NCBI GenBank assembly: GCA_007859745.1
Contig: SMLU01000001.1
Span: forward strand, 744,001 to 808,000
Source: Phycisphaerae bacterium RAS1
GTDB lineage: Bacteria; Planctomycetota; Phycisphaerae; UBA1845; Fen-1342
Direction: 5' to 3'
DNA: 64,000 bases
The notes beneath the pieces were generated by a model, which saw nothing but the letters and a program-made list of their open reading frames with translations, was not told where the DNA came from and made no database searches. This document shows positions 25,187-33,131 of this stretch, one piece after another. Numbering within the stretch: the first letter of the stretch is position 1; each line of letters opens with the position of its first letter. The position numbers and the translations under genes are program-made.

Positions 25187-26683
25187 ATGGCTAGTCCGCT
25201 TTTCGCCCGCAAACCGCTGAGCCTGCTGCTGAAGGAAATGGAGGGCGCCGACCGGCTGAAACGCGTGCTGGGGCCGGTGTCGTTGACGGCCCTGGGCGTC
25301 GGCGCGGTGATCGGGGCCGGCATCTTTGTGGCGACGGGCAAGGCGGCGAGTACCACGGCCGGCCCCTCGCTCATGGTGTCGTACCTGTTCGTTGGTCTGA
25401 CCTGTATATTCGCGGCACTTTGCTACGCGGAGTTCGCCTCGATGGCGCCGATCGCGGGCAGCGCGTACACGTATGCCTACGCAACGCTCGGTGAGTTATT
25501 CGCATGGATCATCGGTTGGGATTTGATACTCGAGTACGCGGTGGGCTCAGCCACCGTCGCCAACGGATGGTCGTCCTACTTTCAAACGGTGCTCAAGAAA
25601 TTCAGCATCACTCTTCCTGAAGCCATACAGGGGGCCGCGCTGAAATACAACGAGACGAGCGGCCATTTCGAATGGACGAATTCCTTCATCAACTTGCCCG
25701 CTGTGATCATCGTCGCCATCGTGACGATCGTGCTGGTCAAGGGCATCAGCGAAAGCGCCAATTTCAACGCGATCATGGTCGCGATAAAGGTCAGCGCCGT
25801 GCTGTTTGTCATCATGGTCGGTGCGTTCTACGTCAACCCCGAAAACTGGAAGCCGTTCGCTCCGTTCGGTTGGACCGGAATCTCTTTCTTCGGATATCAC
25901 CTCGCCGGACAACAAACGCCGGCCGGCGATCCGCTTGGCATGCTGGCTGGAGCGTCGATCATCTTCTTCGCCTACATCGGATTCGATGCGGTCTCGACGC
26001 AGGCGGAAGAAGCCCGCCGCCCCGAACGCGACGTGCCCATAGGAATCATCGCGTCACTTCTGATTTGCACCGTTCTGTACGTCGGCGTCGTCGCCGTGCT
26101 CACCGGCATGGTGCCTTACCAGAAAATCGACATCAACGCCGGTGTCGCCACCGCGTTCAGCCAGGCCGGCATGCCATGGGCTGAGTTTATCATCGCCGCG
26201 GCCGGCGTCGCGGGCATCACATCCGTCTTGCTGGTGATGATGCTAAGCGCTCCGCGCGTGTTCCTGGCGATGGCCCGCGACGGACTGGTGCCCAAGGCCT
26301 TCTTTTCAGCGATTCACCCGAAGTTCAAAACGCCCTGGAAAAGCTCGATCGCCATCGGCATCTTCGTTGGAATCATGGCCGGCCTGCTTCCGATCGACGC
26401 CCTGCTGCACCTTACGAATATTGGCACGATGTTTGCGTTCGTCATCGTCTGCGCAGCGATTCTCGTGATGCGCCGCACCGATCCGGATGCGAAGCGTCCG
26501 TTCAGGTGCCCGCTGGTTCCCGTGGTGCCGATTCTCGGGATTCTCTGCTGCCTCCTCCTGATGTTCTCACTGCCCGCAGCGAATTGGTACCGCCTCTTCG
26601 GCTGGCTCGCGCTGGGCCTAGTGATCTACTTCTCGTACAGCAGATACAACAGCGTCATGGCCAAACAACGCGCCGCGGCGTAA
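25187..26683 (+). CDS. APC-family cationic amino acid transporter-like permease
   Basis: 498 aa from an ATG at 25187, directly after the stop of the previous gene, with GGAGG 5 nt upstream. Helix 1 is VGAVIGAGIFVATGKAAS; SVFYAEFA-like CYAEFASMAPIAGSAYTYAY, the IIGWDLILEY block and FAYIGFDAVSTQAEEARRPE are signatures of the CAT/YfnA branch. ARDGLVPKAFFSAIHPKFKTP is the usual loop. About 12-14 helices. It probably imports amino acids. Together with the preceding gene it forms a two-permease operon. Codon use is slightly less GC-biased than its neighbours. Confidence 0.88.
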   Translation: MASPLFARKPLSLLLKEMEGADRLKRVLGPVSLTALGVGAVIGAGIFVATGKAASTTAGPSLMVSYLFVGLTCIFAALCYAEFASMAPIAGSAYTYAYATLGELFAWIIGWDLILEYAVGSATVANGWSSYFQTVLKKFSITLPEAIQGAALKYNETSGHFEWTNSFINLPAVIIVAIVTIVLVKGISESANFNAIMVAIKVSAVLFVIMVGAFYVNPENWKPFAPFGWTGISFFGYHLAGQQTPAGDPLGMLAGASIIFFAYIGFDAVSTQAEEARRPERDVPIGIIASLLICTVLYVGVVAVLTGMVPYQKIDINAGVATAFSQAGMPWAEFIIAAAGVAGITSVLLVMMLSAPRVFLAMARDGLVPKAFFSAIHPKFKTPWKSSIAIGIFVGIMAGLLPIDALLHLTNIGTMFAFVIVCAAILVMRRTDPDAKRPFRCPLVPVVPILGILCCLLLMFSLPAANWYRLFGWLALGLVIYFSYSRYNSVMAKQRAAA

Positions 26684-26686
26684 CAC

Positions 26687-26761
26687 ATCCGAGGCGCGAC
26701 CATGAGGGAGTGGTGATTCGCCGCGGCGCTCCATGACTGTCCCTGGCGACCGCGGCTCTGA
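26687..26761. repeat. Degenerate palindrome of family R3, copy b
   Basis: ATCCGAGGCGCGACCATGAG on the left and GGCGACCGCGGCTCTG on the right match R3 with several changes. It follows the permease stop. Confidence 0.55.
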
Positions 26762-26775
26762 ACCGCGCTACCAGC

Positions 26776-26898
26776 CCGTTGAAAAACGCCTGTAGCGTCG
26801 GACCTCCGTGTCCGACGGCGTGAAAACCGCTGAAACACCGTCGGACGCGGAGGTTCGACGCTACGATCGGTCAAGCACGCCCTATTTCAACGGCCTGC
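26776..26898. repeat. Outer palindrome enclosing an R2 element
   Basis: CCCGTTGAAAAACG near 26776-26788 and TATTTCAACGGCCTGCTA near 26881-26898 are inverted partners (core CCGTTGAAA/TTTCAACGG). They flank the R2 element at 26790-26865 on both sides. Confidence 0.65.
26790..26865. repeat. Palindromic element family R2, copy b
   Basis: TGTAGCGTCGGACCTCCGTG opens it, and the inverted copy closes it with GAGGTTCGACGCTAC. It has the hairpin type GTCGGAC-6 nt-GTCCGAC. Confidence 0.88.
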
Positions 26899-27584
26899 TA
26901 CGGACCGGCTGCGCGCGCGTCGCCCCGATTCCACTGCAACACCGCCGCCAGCGGCTTGCGCACCAGGTCCGGCACGGTCGCATCATCCGCCGGGTAGCCC
27001 GCCGGAATCAGCAGGTACGGCTTCTCCCCTTCCGGCCGGCGGCAGATCTCGCGCAGGAAACCCATCGGACTGGGCGTGTGCGTCAGCGTCGCCAGCCCGA
27101 GCATGTGCGCCGCCATTAGAAAAAAACCGCTGGCGATGCCGGTGCTTTCGCTCGGGTAGTAGTTCTTGACGCGCCGCCCCTGCGCCTCCTCCCAGTCCAC
27201 CCGAAACACCACCACCAGCCACGGGGCAATTTCCAGGAACGGCTTGCGCCAGTCGGTGCCGATCGGCTCGAGCGCGTCCAGCCACTCCGGCGGCATGCGA
27301 TGCTCGTAGCTTTCCTTCTCCTCCGCCTCCGCCGCGATGCGAATCTCCCGCTTCAGGGCCGGATCATCGATCGCGACGAATCTCCACGGCCGTCGGTTGG
27401 CACCGCTGGGGGCGGTGTGGGCCACGGCCAGGGCGGATTCGATTAGCTCGCGCGGCACCGGGCGATCGGAGAAGAATCGGCAACTCCGCCGGCCGTTCAT
27501 CTCGTCGAGCAGGGCCGCGGCGCGCTGCATCTGCCAGGCGTAATCGCGCGACGGCAGCGTGTAGGGAAGCGTGGACGCGGGCAT
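26898..27584 (-). CDS. Nitroreductase-fold flavoprotein resembling iodotyrosine deiodinase
   Basis: 228 aa. RRSCRFFSDRPVP is the FMN-binding start of the nitroreductase fold, and AHTAPSGANRRPWRFV and IPAGYPADDATVPDLVRKPL are typical of the IYD branch. In human IYD, Glu157, Tyr161 and Lys182 hold the amino-acid part of the halotyrosine. Here EEKESYEHRM and DWRKPFLE supply Glu, Tyr and Lys at the same spacing (Glu 4 before Tyr, Lys 21 after). This points to reductive dehalogenation of halotyrosines, although a general FMN reductase cannot be excluded. It stands alone, 19 bp ahead of an alkaline phosphatase gene upstream on the same strand. Confidence 0.78.
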   Translation of the reverse strand: MPASTLPYTLPSRDYAWQMQRAAALLDEMNGRRSCRFFSDRPVPRELIESALAVAHTAPSGANRRPWRFVAIDDPALKREIRIAAEAEEKESYEHRMPPEWLDALEPIGTDWRKPFLEIAPWLVVVFRVDWEEAQGRRVKNYYPSESTGIASGFFLMAAHMLGLATLTHTPSPMGFLREICRRPEGEKPYLLIPAGYPADDATVPDLVRKPLAAVLQWNRGDARAAGP

Positions 27585-27603
27585 CGCGGCTCCGAAAGTC
27601 GGC

Positions 27604-29157
27604 TCAGACCCAGTGCGGGCGCTGCGCGGCGGGCGCCGCGGCGAATTTCCGTGCTGCCTCGCGGGTCATCTCGGGATTTCGATGCGAAATCCCCATGAAG
27701 CGTGACATGACTTCGAAGGCCTGCGTATTTCGCAACAGCCCAGCCAGCGCGGCCTGCCCCGGGCCGATCGCCAGCGTCGTGACCAGGTCGGCCGTGTGCG
27801 AGATGCCCGTCCAGCCCACGCCGTTGTAGTTGCTCAATATGTCGCCCACGGCGCCCTCGACGTTGGCGTGCTGCCGGTTCAGCACATTGGGGCGCTCGCC
27901 GGCCAAGGCCCGCGCGACCGCCGCGGCCTCATCCGCGGTGACCTCGACTCCCGCGCCCTCGCGAAGCACGGAGACGACCGCTTCCTTCGGCGACGCGCCG
28001 TCCTTCCGCACGCGCTTGATGAACTCCTTCATCATGACGTCGTGCGAGGCTGTCGCCGCGGCAAGCCGCTCGAAACAGCGGTCGGACTCGACGTAGTTGG
28101 CGCCCATTCCGTTGAGCCCCGGGTTGCTGTTGCCGTGGTCGCTGGTAATGACCACCAGCGTGTCATCGCGGCGGCGGGCAAATTCCAGCGCGACGCCGAT
28201 CGCGTCGTCGAACGCCAGTTGTTCCCAGACAATCGCCGCAGCGTCGTTGTTATGCGCCGCGTGATCAACGCGGCCGCCCTCGATCTGCAGCAGGAACCCG
28301 CCGGCGTGCCGCGACAGGATCTTCAGCGCCGCGGCGCTCATCTCCGCCAGGGTGGGGACGCGCTGCTGCAACTCCGCGTTCTTGTTGCGATCGATCGTGA
28401 ACGGCAGATGTCCTTTGTCGAAAATTCCCAGCACCTTGTCCGGGAGCGACTCGGCGGGCAGCGGCTCGGCCGACACCTCGCTGCGCTGCGTCCAGCACGA
28501 ATAGCCGCGAGCGGAGAACTCAGCGAAAAGATCACGCCGATCGCCGCGGATCTTCGAATCGAAATACTCCACGCCGCCGCCCATCAGCACATCGACCGCG
28601 TCCAGGTACTGAGGCGCGATGAGGTGCTGATCGTCGCGGTTGGCCTGCGCCGCGGCGAAGCCAGCCGGCGTCGCGTGCGTGATGGTCGTCGTCGTAACCA
28701 GGCCGACCCTGCGCCCGGCGCCGCGCGCCAGCGGCCCGATCGGCGTGAGCTTCGTCCCGTCGGGCAGCATGTTGACGGCGTTGTTGAAGATGCGCACGCC
28801 GCTGGCCCAGGATGAGGAGGCCGCGGACGAGTCGGTCACCAGCGAGTTGAGCGAGCCCATCTCAAAAAAACCGAGCGTCGTTTCCGGACTTAGCGTCAGC
28901 TCGGTCCAGTTCGTCCCGCGGCTGCGCACCAGGCGCGAAAAGGGCTCGGCCAGCGACGGCACGCCCAGGCTCATCCCGTCCGCGACCATGAAGACGATGT
29001 TCCGCGGAACCGCGCCGCGATCGGTCGCACGGCGCACAGCCGGCGCCCCGCCGCCCGGTTCATCGGCGAGCAGGCGGGCCGGCAAGCCGGCCGCCGCCCC
29101 GCCCGCCAGCGCCAGTCGAACCAGCTCACGACGAGATAGATTACTGCCCGCTTTCAT
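27604..29157 (-). CDS. Alkaline phosphatase (PhoA-type) with Tat-like signal
   Basis: 517 aa from an ATG at 29157. N-terminus LSRRELVRLALAGGAAAGLP has a twin-arginine signal, consistent with export of a folded metalloenzyme. VFMVADGMS (metal-binding Asp), VTDSSAASSSWASG (catalytic Ser), HATPAGFAAAQANRDDQHLIA, EGGRVDHAAHNNDAA and ITSDHGNSNPG (metal-binding His and Asp) are the alkaline phosphatase core. It releases phosphate from organic esters in the periplasm. The nitroreductase gene follows after 19 bp. Confidence 0.92.
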   Translation of the reverse strand: MKAGSNLSRRELVRLALAGGAAAGLPARLLADEPGGGAPAVRRATDRGAVPRNIVFMVADGMSLGVPSLAEPFSRLVRSRGTNWTELTLSPETTLGFFEMGSLNSLVTDSSAASSSWASGVRIFNNAVNMLPDGTKLTPIGPLARGAGRRVGLVTTTTITHATPAGFAAAQANRDDQHLIAPQYLDAVDVLMGGGVEYFDSKIRGDRRDLFAEFSARGYSCWTQRSEVSAEPLPAESLPDKVLGIFDKGHLPFTIDRNKNAELQQRVPTLAEMSAAALKILSRHAGGFLLQIEGGRVDHAAHNNDAAAIVWEQLAFDDAIGVALEFARRRDDTLVVITSDHGNSNPGLNGMGANYVESDRCFERLAAATASHDVMMKEFIKRVRKDGASPKEAVVSVLREGAGVEVTADEAAAVARALAGERPNVLNRQHANVEGAVGDILSNYNGVGWTGISHTADLVTTLAIGPGQAALAGLLRNTQAFEVMSRFMGISHRNPEMTREAARKFAAAPAAQRPHWV

Positions 29158-29220
29158 CGCCCCAATCGTATGAATTCCGGCGGGGCGTCGCAACGGTCGA
29201 CTGCGTGATGGACGGCCCGA

Positions 29221-31155
29221 TCAGCTTTCCGACGTCATCGATAGCATTCGAATCAGCTCGCCCGTGGACCAGGCCTGAAACGGGCAACCGCGCGGTGCGT
29301 GCGGAGGCTCGGCGTCGGCAATTTCAGAAACGTGCCCCAGTCCTGCCTCTTCCAGGTGATCGAGCAGCGGCTCCACGAAGCGCTGGCGCGCCTCGGCGCG
29401 TGCCGCCGAAGTGTCGCCGCGCGTTCGGAGCCACGCCTGCACGAAGGCGCCCGCCAGCCACGGCCAGACCGTGCCGTTGTGGTAAGCCGCGTCGCGCTGC
29501 GCCGCGTCGCCGACGTAGGCCGGCCGGTAGTCGCGATGGTCCGGATCGAGCGAGCGCGGCCCCAGCGGCGTCCAAAGCTGCTCCTCAACCACCGCGACGA
29601 CGCGGACCGCCCGCGGGCCTTTCAGTATCTGCAGCGGCAACCCGCCCACCGCGAAGATCTGGTTGGGCCGGATTTCCCCGCTGACCGCGCCGTCCACGTG
29701 GCCGCAATCGACTACGTCATAAAGGCACCGCGCCTTGTCATTCCAGAAGCGCCGCTCGAACGCGTCCAATCCCCTCTCAACCAGCGGCGCCCAGTGCGAG
29801 TCGTTCCCGGACGCCAGATGCAGGGCACTGAGCCACAGCGCTTGTATCTCCACCGGTTTCCCGATTCGCGGCGTGACCACCCAGTCCCCCAGCTTCACGT
29901 CCATCCAGGTGAGCTGCACGCCGGGGCCGCCCGCCGCAAGCAAACCGTCCGCAGTCATGCGGATGCCGTAGCGCGTCCCGGCTGAATAGCCGCGGAGAAT
30001 CGTGCCGACGGCGGCGTGCAGTGCCCGCACATCGGACTTCGACAGCACGCGCGGCTTGCCCTCAGCGGCCTGAATCAGCTCGTGTGCCGCGATGATGAAC
30101 CACAGCGACGCGTCCACCGAGTTGTAGTCCGGAGTATCGCCGCGGTCGGGGAAGCGGTTCGGCAGCATGCCCTCAGACACGACCTGGGTCCACTGCATGA
30201 GAACATCGCGCGCGTCGCGCAACCGGCCGCTGCTCAGGCACAGGCCGCGCACCGCAATAAACGTGTCGCGGCCCCAGTCGGCAAACCACGGATAGCCCGC
30301 GATGATCGTTCGGCCATCGCCGCGGCTGACGATGTACGCATCCGCCGCCCGCTGAAGCGGAGCGCCCAAGTCCCTTCGGCGCCGCAGCTCGCGCGCCCGG
30401 GCCTTTTTCGCCGCCTGCGCCGCGCTCTCGCAGCTCCGCATCAGCGCGTCGGCCGCTTCGTCGCCCGCCGCGAGAATGAGCGTCGCCGGCTGCTCCCCGA
30501 GCGCAAACGAGAACACACCGGGCGTGGCGAGGTCTTCGACGAAATCCTGCCCGCGCTGCCGCTCTTCTTCGTAGACAAACTGGCGATACCAGAGCGGCTC
30601 GTGCGTGTACTCGCCGTTGTGCAACGCCACGACTTTCGGCAGCGCCGCGTGCGTCTGCCACGCCGCACGGCCGGAACGAATCTCGGCGTCAAGCCGGGCG
30701 GCGGCGTTTTCGTGATAGAGCGCGTGAAAATCGCGCCCCGAAAGGAACGGTCGAACCAGCAGCCGTGCGGATTGACCCAACTCGCTGCCGCGCCAACCCA
30801 GCACAATCGCCGCCAGACCGCGCGGCACGAAAAGCTCGAATTCAATCTCCGCCCCGCCCGGCAACCGGAATCGCCAGGTGGGCCACGGTTCGTGCTCGAA
30901 GTGAACCGCGCCCGCGACGCTCGGCGGATGAACGACGCCCGGCGCGTAGCGCTGCTGACTCAGCGGCATGAGACCGTCGGGCGTCCGAAGCCACCCCTCG
31001 ATCCCGTTCACCAGCATCACGCGCTCGGTCGGTGGACGCAGCGCGCTGAGCAGCAGCCCGTGATAGCGCCGCGTGCGAATGCCCGAGGCGGTGCCCGACG
31101 CGAAACCGCCCAGACCGTCCGCTTCGAGCCACTCGCGCGCTTCAAGCTCGTTCAA
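29221..31155 (-). CDS. Glycogen debranching enzyme, GH133-type amylo-alpha-1,6-glucosidase
   Basis: 644 aa with a TTG start at 31155, chosen because AGGAG lies 6 nt upstream and the protein then begins LNELEAREWLEADGLGGFAS, the usual N-terminus of this family; ATG at 31239 is the longer alternative. Motifs include GIRTRRYHGLLLSA, AGYPWFADWGRDTFIAVRGL, PNRFPDRGDTPDYNSVDASL, LTWMDVKLGDWVVTPRIGKP and AYHNGTVWPWLAGAF, which form the (alpha/alpha)6 catalytic barrel with Asp and Glu acids. It removes the alpha-1,6 branches of glycogen in the cytoplasm. No glycogen synthase or phosphorylase is nearby. Confidence 0.9.
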   Translation of the reverse strand: MNELEAREWLEADGLGGFASGTASGIRTRRYHGLLLSALRPPTERVMLVNGIEGWLRTPDGLMPLSQQRYAPGVVHPPSVAGAVHFEHEPWPTWRFRLPGGAEIEFELFVPRGLAAIVLGWRGSELGQSARLLVRPFLSGRDFHALYHENAAARLDAEIRSGRAAWQTHAALPKVVALHNGEYTHEPLWYRQFVYEEERQRGQDFVEDLATPGVFSFALGEQPATLILAAGDEAADALMRSCESAAQAAKKARARELRRRRDLGAPLQRAADAYIVSRGDGRTIIAGYPWFADWGRDTFIAVRGLCLSSGRLRDARDVLMQWTQVVSEGMLPNRFPDRGDTPDYNSVDASLWFIIAAHELIQAAEGKPRVLSKSDVRALHAAVGTILRGYSAGTRYGIRMTADGLLAAGGPGVQLTWMDVKLGDWVVTPRIGKPVEIQALWLSALHLASGNDSHWAPLVERGLDAFERRFWNDKARCLYDVVDCGHVDGAVSGEIRPNQIFAVGGLPLQILKGPRAVRVVAVVEEQLWTPLGPRSLDPDHRDYRPAYVGDAAQRDAAYHNGTVWPWLAGAFVQAWLRTRGDTSAARAEARQRFVEPLLDHLEEAGLGHVSEIADAEPPHAPRGCPFQAWSTGELIRMLSMTSES

Positions 31156-31271
31156 TCTTCGCTCCTCGCAGGTTGGATGCAGGACGCAACACGCGGATCG
31201 TCCGACGTCGGAATGCGACCATACCGAGGCTGCGAGCATCCTACGCTGGAATTGAGTAGAATTTCGCCGCC

Positions 31272-31607
31272 ATGGCACTGCTGTCATCCGACGACCTGGA
31301 CCGCGTGCTTTCCGTCGTGAAGGTACGTCTCCGTGAGGCCTTGTCGCCGGTCGCCGTCTATTTTTTCGGCTCGTATGTCTATGGCACGCCGACGAACGAC
31401 AGCGATCTGGACCTGATCGTGGTGGTTGAGAGCAGCGACTTGCCGCCGCATGAGCGCGATGCGCGTGCCTACCGCGCGCTTCGCGGGCTGGGCGTGCCCA
31501 AGGATGTAATGGTCTACACGCGCGCGGAGTTCGAAGAGCGCGCCGCACTACCCGTCTCGTTCGAGCGAACGGTCAAAACGCGTGGACGCCTGATCTATGC
31601 GGCCTGA
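31272..31607 (+). CDS. Minimal nucleotidyltransferase (MNT), antitoxin of HEPN-MNT pair
   Basis: 111 aa. FFGSYVYGTPTNDSDLDLIV has the polymerase-beta-fold motif GS-x10-DxD. In HEPN-MNT systems the MNT protein blocks the HEPN toxin, in known cases by AMPylation. The next gene overlaps by 11 bp, as is usual for these pairs. A -10-like TAGAAT lies 10 nt before the ATG, without a good -35. It is divergent from the debranching enzyme gene. Confidence 0.85.
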   Translation: MALLSSDDLDRVLSVVKVRLREALSPVAVYFFGSYVYGTPTNDSDLDLIVVVESSDLPPHERDARAYRALRGLGVPKDVMVYTRAEFEERAALPVSFERTVKTRGRLIYAA

Positions 31608-31998
31608 AGACATCGAGATTCGGGAATGGCTGCGCAAGGCCGCCAACGACCTGCTGACGGCGAAAGCCGGACTCGAGTTACAGCCGCCGGTGACCGACAC
31701 GGCTGCCTTCCATTGCCAGCAGGCCGTTGAGAAGTACCTGAAAGCCTACCTGCTCTTCCGATCTGCGCCGTTTGAGAAAACGCATGACCTGGAGATATTG
31801 GTCGATCGATGCGCACGATTGGACCCAGATTGGGAAGCACTGCGGGACGCGATCGAGCCGCTTACGGCCTACGCCGTCCGCTTCCGTTATCCGGGACCAT
31901 CCGACCCGGCGGTCGATGCGGTTCTCTCCGCCCTCGCGACGGCCGAGTGTGTGGGCAAATTTCTGAAAGCACGCCTGCCTGGCCACCTGTTCAACTGA
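31597..31998 (+). CDS. HEPN-domain protein of HEPN-MNT pair
   Basis: 133 aa, all-helical. EWLRKAANDLLTA, HCQQAVEKYLKAYL, KTHDLEILVDRC and YAVRFRYPG are the typical blocks of MNT-linked HEPN proteins. The RNase motif R-x4-6-H of active HEPN toxins is not found: the only Arg-His spacings are R-x7-H (RSAPFEKTH) and R-x3-H (RLPGH). Either the toxin is not a metal-independent RNase, or the pair has another role such as nucleotide binding. It overlaps the MNT gene by 11 bp. Confidence 0.85.
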   Translation: MRPEDIEIREWLRKAANDLLTAKAGLELQPPVTDTAAFHCQQAVEKYLKAYLLFRSAPFEKTHDLEILVDRCARLDPDWEALRDAIEPLTAYAVRFRYPGPSDPAVDAVLSALATAECVGKFLKARLPGHLFN

Positions 31999-32150
31999 AT
32001 CCATCGCCGACGGCGCAGCACGAGTCGCACCAGCCAGCGACGACTTGTACCATACCGATCAATCGGAATTGTCGCGCCCGGCACCGGGCCTGCGGCGCAA
32101 ACGCAAGACTGCTTCCGCGCGGCGCCGCCGCCCGGCAACGGAACAACGTC

Positions 32151-32936
32151 ATGTTCGATCTTTCCGGCCGTCACGCCCTCGTCTGCGGCAGCTCGCAAGG
32201 CATCGGCCGCGCGTCGGCCGAGCTGCTGGCCCGCTGCGGCGCGCGAATCACGCTGCTGGCCCGCGACGAAGCCGCGCTTGCCGAGGTCTGCCGCGGACTG
32301 CACGCGGTGAAGGGAACCGCGCACGCCTTTCGGGCCGCCGACTTTCGCCGCCCCGAAGACGTCCGTCGCACCGCCGCCGAGATCGTCGAGCAGGTCGGCC
32401 CGGTCGAAATCCTGGTGAACAACACCGGCGGCCCGTCGAGCGGGCCGATTCTCGACGCCCGGCCCGAGGCGTTCCTCGAAGCCGCCACCATGCACATCGC
32501 CTGCAACCAGTTGCTGGTGCAGACCTGCGTGCCCGGCATGAGGCAGCGCGGCTACGGACGGATTATCAACATCATCTCAACCTCCGTGAAACAGCCGATC
32601 CCGGGCCTGGGCGTGTCCAACACCACCCGCTGGGCCGTCGCGGCATGGGCCAAGACGCTCGCCGGCGAGCTGGGGCCGTTCGGCATCACGGTGAACAACG
32701 TACTGCCCGGCTTTACCTCGACCGCCCGGCTGCGCTCGCTCTTCGAAGCGCGCTCCAGACGCGAAGGCATCCCGGTCGAGCAGATCGAGGCCACCGCGAA
32801 AGCCGAGATCCCGTTGCGGCGGTTTGCCACGCCGGAGGAAATCGCCGCCGGAGTCGTCTTCCTCGCCTCGCCGGCGGCGTCGTACGTGAATGGAATTAAC
32901 CTGCCGGTCGACGGCGGGAGGCTGAGCACGCTGTGA
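32151..32936 (+). CDS. Atypical short-chain dehydrogenase/reductase without Tyr-Lys pair
   Basis: 261 aa from an ATG at 32151. The NAD(P) motif CGSSQGIGRASAELLARCGA and NNTGGP (usual NNAG) are clear. The region that carries Ser, Tyr-x3-Lys in active SDRs reads STSVKQPIPGLGVSNTTRWA: Ser is there but no Tyr or Lys. This variant is found in a group of FabG-like SDR proteins annotated as oxidoreductases. ELGPFGITVNNVLPGFTSTAR and ASYVNGINLPVDGG are normal. The reaction is unknown. It is followed by an R1 palindrome and then the aldehyde dehydrogenase gene. Confidence 0.82.
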   Translation: MFDLSGRHALVCGSSQGIGRASAELLARCGARITLLARDEAALAEVCRGLHAVKGTAHAFRAADFRRPEDVRRTAAEIVEQVGPVEILVNNTGGPSSGPILDARPEAFLEAATMHIACNQLLVQTCVPGMRQRGYGRIINIISTSVKQPIPGLGVSNTTRWAVAAWAKTLAGELGPFGITVNNVLPGFTSTARLRSLFEARSRREGIPVEQIEATAKAEIPLRRFATPEEIAAGVVFLASPAASYVNGINLPVDGGRLSTL

Positions 32937-32957
32937 GTGCAGAATGGCGAATATCCG

Positions 32958-33056
32958 TCCGAACCCGCCGCGCCGAGCGGCGGGGTGACGTCAGCGGCCC
33001 GGGGGGCGCCGATCGCTAACGACCGTTAACCCGCCGCTTGGCGCGGCGGGTTCGGA
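32958..33056. repeat. Palindromic element family R1, copy c
   Basis: TCCGAACCCGCCGCGCCGAG opens it, and it ends GCGCGGCGGGTTCGGA. It lies between the SDR and aldehyde dehydrogenase genes. Confidence 0.9.
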
Positions 33057-33131
33057 AAAACGCCGCCGATCGCAACGTCTATCGGGATGCGCCCGGCGGC
33101 GCCCGCGGACGGCTGAAGATGAGGAACCCGC

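Noticed and set aside
31156-31548. Extension of the debranching enzyme gene upstream of 31155
   Set aside because: It runs into the divergent MNT gene, with Arg/His-rich sequence. The TTG at 31155 has AGGAG at the right spacing and gives the family N-terminus.
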